The position numbers and the translations under genes are program-made. This document shows positions 1 through 4,685 of a stretch of DNA of 7,479 bases, piece by piece; positions within the stretch are counted from its first letter, which is position 1; each line of letters opens with the position of its first letter. Where the stretch lies: positions 1 to 7,479 of the forward strand of contig JACZSH010000068.1 in assembly GCA_022574315.1 (NCBI GenBank), read 5' to 3'. This stretch comes from Chloroflexota bacterium (GTDB lineage Bacteria > Chloroflexota > Dehalococcoidia > Dehalococcoidales > RBG-16-60-22). Under the pieces are notes generated by a model, which worked only from the letters and a program-made list of their open reading frames with translations, had not been told where the DNA came from and ran no database searches.

Positions 1-264
1 AAAATACATGCCCGATATATATTATCTAAACATAATTCTGTATTGTGGGTATTCCGACCTCCAAAAAGTGGCTTATCTACACTCCATGAATTATTATTGA
101 TGTGCTTAGTTATTGAAGATTTAGACGCACTACTTCGAAACACAAATCATCCTTTATATCTTCGAGCCTCTTTGTTATTACCTCGTAAAAAGGGCAGACT
201 TGAAACACTGATAAGTCCGTTAACCGATAAGTCAATGAAGTTCAAACGGCTTACTTTCCGCTAA
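1..264 (+). CDS. 3' end of an unrecognised AT-rich gene (partial)
   Basis: The frame is open from the first base of the window to a TAA at 262-264, giving about 87 residues, so this is probably the C-terminal end of a gene whose start lies to the left. A TTG at 43 could serve as an internal start, but no ribosome binding site supports it. The visible protein has a leucine-rich central part (LHELLLMCLVIEDLDALL) and a basic tail ending KSMKFKRLTFR. I see no signal peptide, long membrane segment or catalytic motif, and I do not recognise the family. The DNA is about 33% GC over the first 180 bases by hand count, far below the genes to the right, which suggests horizontally acquired DNA. It could also be non-coding AT-rich DNA with a chance open frame. 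Confidence 0.4.
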   Translation, partial: KIHARYILSKHNSVLWVFRPPKSGLSTLHELLLMCLVIEDLDALLRNTNHPLYLRASLLLPRKKGRLETLISPLTDKSMKFKRLTFR

Positions 265-555
265 TCTTAAGAGCTTTTATCCTCTACCAACCACAACCGA
301 GCAGTACCATAAAACTAACCAAGATTGAGTAGAACCCAATACAAAATCCTTGACATTTGACGACCCCTGGCCTAAACTCATACTGGGAGTAAAGTTGCTT
401 TTCAGCCGTTTGGGAGTTTTAACTTTCTATGGCACGTAGCCGCGCCGAAAGAGGTCCCGGCTTCGTCAATCCGGCTGACGCCCGCTTTATTCCGTCAATT
501 CACCCTCATCATTCAAGGTCACACTATTCCCATTATTTACCGAGGAGAACTGCTG
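265..555. other. Intergenic region and leader of the DUF47-pit operon
   Basis: This stretch separates the AT-rich left-edge frame from the phosphate operon. Base composition changes within it: AT-rich to about position 400, GC-rich from about 430. It carries a candidate sigma-70-type promoter at 350-378. It also has a small perfect hairpin, CGTCA at 464-468 pairing with TGACG at 476-480 around a 7-base loop. AGCCG at 438-442 can pair with CGGCT at 458-462 or with CGGCT at 472-476, so alternative folds are possible. I do not recognise a riboswitch class or a PHO box, and I see no clear terminator after the first frame. Confidence 0.5.
350..378 (+). promoter_or_regulatory. Candidate sigma-70-type promoter for DUF47-pit
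   Basis: A perfect -35 hexamer TTGACA (350-355) is followed after 17 bases by TAAACT (373-378), a 4 of 6 match to the -10 consensus. Transcription would begin near 385 and leave an untranslated leader of about 170 bases before the DUF47 start at 556. The spacing and the perfect -35 favour a real promoter. The weak -10 and the long leader keep it uncertain. Confidence 0.4.
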
Positions 556-1185
556 ATGGTTAAATTTTCACTCCTGCCCAAGTCAAGCAAGTTCTTTGAC
601 CTTTTTGAAGCCAGCGCCCGGAACGCTCTGAAAACGGCTCAAGCCTTAAGGGACATGATTAACAGCTGGGACGTCATCGAGGGCAGGGTGGCCGAGATTA
701 CCGAGCTGGAACACGAGGGAGACTCCCTCACCCATCAGATTCTCGCCCAGTTGCACCGCACCTTCGTCACCCCCTTCGACCGGGAAGACATTGCCCTCCT
801 CGCCCACACCATGGACGACATCACCGATTTTATCCACGCCGCGGCCGACGCCATGTTCATCTACAAAATAGACCGCCCCAGCGAGCGGGCCAGGGAGCTG
901 GCGGACATCATTGTCCAGGCGGCCACCGAGGTGGAAATAGCGGTGACCGGACTGCGCCGCCACTCCGAGCTGAAGAAAATCCTTGACCATTGCATCGAGA
1001 TTAACCGGCTGGAGAATATGGCCGACCGGGTTTTCCGCTCCGCCATGGCCGAGCTGTTTGATGACGTGGTGGATATCGCCCAGGTTATCAAGTGGCGTGA
1101 GATTTATGAGCAAATGGAGAGCGCTACCGACCGCTGTGAGGACGTGGCCAATGTCCTTGAAGGGGTAGCGCTGAAGCATGCCTGA
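556..1185 (+). CDS. DUF47 family PhoU-like accessory protein of the PiT phosphate transporter
   Basis: The 209-residue product matches the DUF47 (PhoU_div, TIGR00153-type) family, whose usual length is 205-220 residues. It is cytoplasmic and all-helical, resembling PhoU. Recognisable blocks are ELEHEGD (50-56), HRTFVTPFDRED (67-78), DDITDFI (87-93), EINRLENMADRVFR (148-161) and a C-terminal helix with KWREIYEQME (179-188). The acidic and histidine residues in these blocks are the kind that bind metal in PhoU-like folds. ATG 556 is preceded by AGGAG at 543-547 with 8 bases of spacing. The stop overlaps the permease start by 8 bases, so the two are translationally coupled. Members beside pit genes are thought to modulate low-affinity phosphate uptake; this role is inferred from context. 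The family is clear, the biochemical action is not. Confidence 0.93.
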   Translation: MVKFSLLPKSSKFFDLFEASARNALKTAQALRDMINSWDVIEGRVAEITELEHEGDSLTHQILAQLHRTFVTPFDREDIALLAHTMDDITDFIHAAADAMFIYKIDRPSERARELADIIVQAATEVEIAVTGLRRHSELKKILDHCIEINRLENMADRVFRSAMAELFDDVVDIAQVIKWREIYEQMESATDRCEDVANVLEGVALKHA

Positions 1186-2197
1186 TGCCTCTCTCAGCCT
1201 CCTTATCCTGGTCATTGTCCTCGCCGTCGGCTTTGGTGTCGTCAACGGTTTCAACGACGCCGCCAACGCCATCGCCGCCGCCATCGGCACCCGCTCCCTT
1301 TCCCCGCGCAGCGCCCTGATTATCGCCGCCATCTTCAACTTTGTCGGCGCCGCCACCGGTACCGCCGTCGCCCACACCATCGGCAAGGGTATCCTGGTGC
1401 CGGAAGCAATCACCTACACCACCCTAATTGCCGCCCTGGCCTCCATTATCGTCTGGGGAACGGTGGCCACCTGGATGGGCCTGCCGATAAGCATCCACCA
1501 CGGGTTTATCGCCGGCCTGGCGGCCGCCGGGATGGCGGTAGTCGGCTTCGACGCCGTGGTCTGGCACATAATGCAGCGGATTCTGGCGGCGGTGGTTATC
1601 GCCCCGTCGCTCGGTTTTATCGGAGGTTTCGCGGTTATGGTCGGCCTGTACTGGTGGTTCCGGAACAGCGCTCCGGACCGGATACGCCGCAGCTTCAGTC
1701 GTTTACAAGTATTAAGCACCGCTCTGATGGCCTACAGCCACGGGAAGAATGACGGGCAGATGCCCATCGGCGTCATCACCATGGGGCTGGTAATATACTA
1801 CGGCGACCCCACCGTCTGGGACCGCCTCTCCCTGTTTAACCCGGACCTGTGGTGGGTAATCGTCATATCGGCCCTGGCAATCAGCTCCGGTATGGCCATG
1901 GGTGGCCGGAAGGTTATCAAGACGGTGGGCATGAGGATGACCACCCTCCGCCCCATTCACGGCTTCACCACCCACGTGGCCGCCGCCGCCGTCATCGAGA
2001 CCGCCTCGCAGCTCGGCATCCCGGTGAGCACCACCCACTGCGTGACTGCTTCGGTAATGGGAGTGGGCTCCACCCGCCGCTTCTCGGCGGTGCGCTGGGG
2101 AATCGCCGGCAATATCATCGCCGCCTGGGTTTTGACCTTCCCCATCTGCGGCGCCCTCGGCTACGGCTTCACCCGGCTGCTGCAAACGATTATGTAG
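1178..2197 (+). CDS. pit: PiT family inorganic phosphate permease
   Basis: This 339-residue integral membrane protein belongs to the PiT (PF01384) family, which takes up phosphate, often as a metal-phosphate complex, with protons or sodium. Both halves of the family's internal duplication are visible: NGFNDAANAIAAAIGTRS at 23-40 and SHGKNDGQ at 187-194, the counterparts of the GANDVANA signature. Each is followed by a helix-rich stretch with a conserved turn: GLPISIHHG (101-109) in the first half and GIPVSTTHC (280-288) in the second. The first turn differs from the SESHA or STTHA I would expect. At least eight hydrophobic segments are evident, and the length suits the shorter bacterial PiT subgroup. 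ATG 1178 overlaps the end of the DUF47 gene by 8 bases. GAAGGGG at 1159-1165 is a rather distant ribosome binding site. Metal or ion preference cannot be told from the sequence. Confidence 0.95.
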   Translation: MPDASLSLLILVIVLAVGFGVVNGFNDAANAIAAAIGTRSLSPRSALIIAAIFNFVGAATGTAVAHTIGKGILVPEAITYTTLIAALASIIVWGTVATWMGLPISIHHGFIAGLAAAGMAVVGFDAVVWHIMQRILAAVVIAPSLGFIGGFAVMVGLYWWFRNSAPDRIRRSFSRLQVLSTALMAYSHGKNDGQMPIGVITMGLVIYYGDPTVWDRLSLFNPDLWWVIVISALAISSGMAMGGRKVIKTVGMRMTTLRPIHGFTTHVAAAAVIETASQLGIPVSTTHCVTASVMGVGSTRRFSAVRWGIAGNIIAAWVLTFPICGALGYGFTRLLQTIM

Positions 2198-2202
2198 ACC
2201 GG

Positions 2203-2829
2203 CTAGAGGGAGATTTCCGGCCGGTTGACCCGGCACTTCTCGGCGGTAATAATAGCCCCGATATCGGACACGGCCCGGTCGATTTCATCCCGCCGGCTGT
2301 AGACCACGTAGTCGAAAAATGACACCTGTTCCAGTTCGCTTTCCGCCGTCCGGGTACGCCGGTCCAGGTCAACCGCCGATTCGGTATGCCGGTTCTTCAG
2401 CCTGAGGATAAGTTCGTCCCGGGAGGGCGGCATCAGAAAGATAAACACCGCCTGAGGCAGGATTTTCTTGAAAGTAGCCGCTCCCTGGATGTCAACTTTC
2501 ACTACCGTATCCCGGCCGCTGTCCAGCGCCTGCTTTACCGGCGCCCTGGGCACTCCGTAGCCGTTACCGTAGACTTCCGCCCATTCCAGCAGTTCACCCG
2601 CCTTTACCATGGCCCGGAACTTTTGCCCGGAGATAAAGTGGTAGTCTCTCCCGTCCTTTTCCCCGGCACGCCGGTGACGCGTGGTGACGGTGATAATGTA
2701 TTCAAGGGGATATTTCCGCTCCCTCATCCGGCCTAAAACGGCATCCTTACCCACCCCGGAGGGACCGGAAAGAACCAGCAGCAGCGGCCTGGTTGCCCGG
2801 TCAGCCAGAGACCGGTTTTTAGAACTCAT
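2203..2829 (-). CDS. gmk: Guanylate kinase
   Basis: Guanylate kinase phosphorylates GMP to GDP with ATP in the cytoplasm. The 208-residue product has the usual length and motifs: P-loop GPSGVGKD (22-29), the GMP-binding segment TVTTRHRRAGEKDGRDYHF (48-65 region), EVYGNGYGVPRAPV (85-98), KVDIQGA (111-117), and the lid and C-terminal region RTRTAESELE (158-167). The residue after the P-loop lysine is Asp rather than the common Ser or Thr. I recall this as frequent in Chloroflexota homologues. The ATG at 2827-2829 lies inside the last codons of the RemA gene (11-base overlap), with no strong ribosome binding site of its own (GGAG about 14 bases upstream). Translation is therefore probably coupled. 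The TAG stop lies five bases from the convergent pit stop. Confidence 0.96.
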   Translation of the reverse strand: MSSKNRSLADRATRPLLLVLSGPSGVGKDAVLGRMRERKYPLEYIITVTTRHRRAGEKDGRDYHFISGQKFRAMVKAGELLEWAEVYGNGYGVPRAPVKQALDSGRDTVVKVDIQGAATFKKILPQAVFIFLMPPSRDELILRLKNRHTESAVDLDRRTRTAESELEQVSFFDYVVYSRRDEIDRAVSDIGAIITAEKCRVNRPEISL

Positions 2830-3112
2830 CCGTTTCGTCGCTTGGCTCCGGTTTCATCACCGGGTTCACCCGGCTCGTCTGCAGTCTGCCGGATATAGTC
2901 TCCGGGGCAAGCGCCGCCAGAATAACATGTCCGCTATCAACGAAGATAACCACTTTGGTCCTTCTTCCGTTGGTCATATCAATCAACATCCCCTTATTTC
3001 TCCCCTCCTGAATCGTCCGCTTGGTGGGCGCCGAGTTTGGTGATGCCATCGCGATAACCCTGTTCATGGCGACGATATTCCCGAATCCGATATGAACCAG
3101 TTCTACATCCAA
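2819..3112 (-). CDS. remA: RemA-like DUF370 regulatory protein
   Basis: The product, 97 residues from the preferred start, belongs to the DUF370 (RemA) family of small DNA-binding proteins. Bacillus subtilis RemA activates extracellular-matrix operons and forms oligomeric rings. Hallmarks are HIGFGN (7-12), SPNSAPTKR (24-32), NGRRT (48-52), SGHVILAALAPETI (60-73) and SGRL (74-77). It carries an extra 20-residue tail, rich in acid and proline, after the conserved fold. The frame also opens at GTG 3121 and GTG 3115. I choose TTG 3112 because GAGGTGAT (3124-3117) is a near-perfect ribosome binding site, with its GAGG core 8 bases upstream, and because homologues begin close to VELVHIGFGN. It overlaps gmk by 11 bases, an arrangement I recall from other bacteria. 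The target genes in this organism cannot be inferred. Confidence 0.92.
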   Translation of the reverse strand: MDVELVHIGFGNIVAMNRVIAMASPNSAPTKRTIQEGRNKGMLIDMTNGRRTKVVIFVDSGHVILAALAPETISGRLQTSRVNPVMKPEPSDETDEF

Positions 3113-3116
3113 CACT

Positions 3117-3124
3117 ATCACCTC
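3117..3124 (-). promoter_or_regulatory. Ribosome binding site that decides the remA start
   Basis: On the minus strand this reads GAGGTGAT, eight bases complementary to the 3' end of 16S rRNA. Its GAGG core is 8 bases from TTG 3112 and 5 bases from GTG 3115. It abuts or overlaps GTG 3121, so the longest open frame is an unlikely start. Confidence 0.65.
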
Positions 3125-3290
3125 AGCATATTATTTGAAGAACCATCTCCAAGCTTGATAAATCAGCGCCAACCTGTCTCAAGAAGGTTAACCGGCTGTT
3201 ATCAGCCCCAATTTCTCCCCTAACCTATCACTTGTCTCCGCCGTTGTCAAGCGATAAAAGCCAAGGTATGATTCGGTTTTGGCTGGTGAT

Positions 3291-3374
3291 GTCATGGCGA
3301 GCCGAAGGCGAAGCAATCTATATCGATAGTTCAATTATTAGAGATTGCTTCGTCGCGGCGCTCCTCGCAATGAC
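3291..3374. repeat. Imperfect palindromic intergenic repeat (MITE or REP-like)
   Basis: The left arm starts GTCATGGCGAG at 3291 and ends GAAGCAATCT at 3310-3319. The right arm starts AGATTGCTTCGTCG at 3342 and ends GCAATGAC at 3367-3374. The arms are inverted complements with a few mismatches and a short length difference in the middle, and about 20 bases separate them. The motif pair GTCATTGCGAG and GAAGCAATC recurs, as I recall, as a dispersed intergenic palindrome in many bacterial and metagenomic genomes. It encodes the spurious peptide RDCFVAALLAMT when translated. I see no flanking target-site duplication that I could confirm. Confidence 0.7.
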
Positions 3375-3410
3375 AAGTGGATTCAACCAAGTAAAAATAA
3401 AACCTTTTTC

Positions 3411-3440
3411 TTTACCGCTTGACGGCGTCCGCAGTATAAT
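3411..3440 (+). promoter_or_regulatory. Candidate promoter of the small membrane protein gene
   Basis: A perfect -10 hexamer TATAAT lies at 3435-3440. TTTACC at 3411-3416, 18 bases upstream, matches four of six -35 positions. Transcription would begin near 3447, about 40 bases before the ATG at 3487. The -35 is weak, but the -10 and its position fit well. Confidence 0.35.
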
Positions 3441-3486
3441 ATCAGGTAGATTTGTATAAAATCCGTAAGTTTAGGGGAGATAAACA

Positions 3487-3777
3487 ATGGGTAAAGAGAA
3501 AAAGAAGGCGGCGATTAGATGGTGGAGCGACTGGACAGTCCTCTGGGTTATCGGCGGTCTTGTCCTGACCTATTTTGTTTTTATCTCGGAACAGTTGCAT
3601 CCGGGGTCGCATCCTGTCCACTGGCTGGTCAGCATTCTGGGTGGAGGTATCGGTTTCGGCATCGGGCTTTTCGTTGATATCGGCCTTCTCCCGTTTATGC
3701 GGTCGCTGCGGCGTAACTCCGGAAGAACAATTATCAAGCCGGTTAAAGGGAAGCGGAGAAACGAGAGAAACCGGTAA
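3487..3777 (+). CDS. Small two-helix membrane protein of unknown function
   Basis: I do not recognise this 96-residue protein. It has a lysine-rich start (MGKEKKKAAIRWW), a hydrophobic helix at about 16-34, a short loop with histidine and proline (HPGSHPVHW, 38-46), and a second, glycine-rich hydrophobic stretch at about 47-70. A strongly basic tail follows (71-96, ending KGKRRNERNR). The positive charges at both ends suggest both termini are cytoplasmic, with a short outside loop. ATG 3487 follows a strong ribosome binding site, GGGGAG at 3474-3479, with 7 bases of spacing, and there is a candidate promoter upstream. It stands alone, convergent with nadC. The start signals support a real gene; no function is inferred. 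Confidence 0.75.
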   Translation: MGKEKKKAAIRWWSDWTVLWVIGGLVLTYFVFISEQLHPGSHPVHWLVSILGGGIGFGIGLFVDIGLLPFMRSLRRNSGRTIIKPVKGKRRNERNR

Positions 3778-3824
3778 GAATAATTAAGCTTACTTTGGAG
3801 GCTGAGTTAAATCGGCTTAAAAAT

Positions 3825-4685
3825 TTAAAATTCCAGTTCCAGGCTGATGTTTAACGCCCGGGAAGAGTGAGTCAGGGCGCCAACCGATATTCGGTTGACC
3901 CCGGCGGCGGCGGCATCGTGGACGCTGGCCAGCGTAATCCCCCCGGAGGCTTCGGTCATCACCCGGTCGGGCAGGACATTTAAAACCCGGCGCATTTCCC
4001 CGGGGGCCATGTTGTCCAGCAAAATTATGTCGGCGCCGGCCGCGGCCACCTCCGTCGCTTCCTCGGCGCTGGTAACTTCTATCTCGATTAACATCCCCGG
4101 CGGGGCGTTCCTTTTCGCCTTGAGCACAATCTCTTTCAGGCTCATGCCCATCGCGCGCAGCGCCGCCAGGTGGTTGTCTTTCACCAGAATGCCGTCCCCC
4201 AGGTGCAGACGGTGATTCTTCCCGCCGCCTTTTAGAACGGCATATTTTTCCAGGAATCTGAGCCCGGGTGTGGTCTTACGGGTATCGGTGATATCAACGG
4301 TAAAGCCGCCGGTTTTAGCCACATATTCGGCGGTTTGGGTCGCAATACCGCTGAGCCTTTGCAAGAAATTGATGGCGATACGTTCGGCTTTGAGGATACT
4401 GGCCACTCCGCCGGAAACGGTGGCCACCACGTCTCCGGGCTGGACCCTGGTGCCGTCTTTGATTAACGTCTCCATTTCCAGAGACGGGTCAACCCGCCGG
4501 AATACTTTACCGGCTATTTCGATACCGGCCAGGACGCCGGGTTCCTTAATCAGTACGGATGCTTTGCCCTTTAAATCGGATGGAATCAACGCCTCGGTGG
4601 TCACGTCACCGTGACCCAGGTCTTCGTCCAGGGCCAGGTCAATGATATTAGCTACTTGCTCTTCAAATAGTTGGTGTTTATCCAC
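3825..4685 (-). CDS. nadC: Nicotinate-nucleotide pyrophosphorylase (quinolinate phosphoribosyltransferase)
   Basis: NadC converts quinolinate and PRPP to nicotinate mononucleotide, carbon dioxide and pyrophosphate, the last step of the de novo route to NAD in the window. The 286-residue length is typical. Visible motifs are ALDEDLGHGDVTT (18-30), ERIAINFLQRLSGIAT (101-116), DTRKTTPG (134-141), KGGGKNHR (152-159), LVKDNH (167-172), EIEVTSAEEA (201-210), ILLDNM (221-226), EASGGI (245-250) and ISVGALTHS (266-274). These cover the basic residues that bind substrate phosphate and carboxylates in this family. It starts at GTG 4685 inside the end of nadB (8-base overlap), with GGAGGT at 4691-4696 five bases upstream. 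It is therefore the second gene of a coupled nadB-nadC pair. It is complete and looks functional. Confidence 0.97.
   Translation of the reverse strand: MDKHQLFEEQVANIIDLALDEDLGHGDVTTEALIPSDLKGKASVLIKEPGVLAGIEIAGKVFRRVDPSLEMETLIKDGTRVQPGDVVATVSGGVASILKAERIAINFLQRLSGIATQTAEYVAKTGGFTVDITDTRKTTPGLRFLEKYAVLKGGGKNHRLHLGDGILVKDNHLAALRAMGMSLKEIVLKAKRNAPPGMLIEIEVTSAEEATEVAAAGADIILLDNMAPGEMRRVLNVLPDRVMTEASGGITLASVHDAAAAGVNRISVGALTHSSRALNISLELEF

Larger units (their letters stand above)
3122..3486. other. Divergent intergenic region with a palindromic repeat
   Basis: This 365-base stretch lies between the divergently transcribed remA-gmk pair and the small membrane protein gene. It holds an imperfect inverted repeat at 3291-3374 and a candidate promoter at 3411-3440, both listed separately. 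A shorter hairpin is possible between AGCCAA (3259-3264) and TTGGCT (3279-3284). A minus-strand promoter for remA must lie here or nearby, but I find only weak matches. An open frame at 3232-3459 crosses the repeat and I regard it as spurious. Confidence 0.6.

Noticed and set aside
385..555. Known riboswitch in the leader of the DUF47-pit operon
   Set aside because: I could not match the leader to the conserved cores of the manganese, NiCo or other metal riboswitches that I know.
646..1413. 255-residue open frame on the minus strand opposite DUF47 and pit
   Set aside because: It is antisense to two clearly conserved genes, has a low-complexity composition rich in Gly, Ala, Val and Leu, no recognisable motif, and is explained by the GC-rich codon usage of the real genes.
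1712..2236. 174-residue minus-strand frame opposite the end of pit
   Set aside because: It is rich in Gly, Ala, Asp and His as expected of a shadow frame, has no family motif, and overlaps the conserved C-terminal half of the permease.
3126..3161. Minus-strand promoter for remA (TTATCA, 17 bases, TCAAAT)
   Set aside because: Each hexamer matches only four of six positions, and transcription would start at the ribosome binding site itself, so the placement is implausible.
3419..3440. TTGACG at 3419-3424 as the -35 for TATAAT at 3435-3440
   Set aside because: The spacer would be only 10 bases, too short for a sigma-70-type promoter.
3232..3459. 75-residue plus-strand frame in the intergenic region
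   Set aside because: It runs through the palindromic repeat and gives the RDCFVAALLAMT peptide typical of spurious ORFs over this repeat. There is no supporting ribosome binding site.
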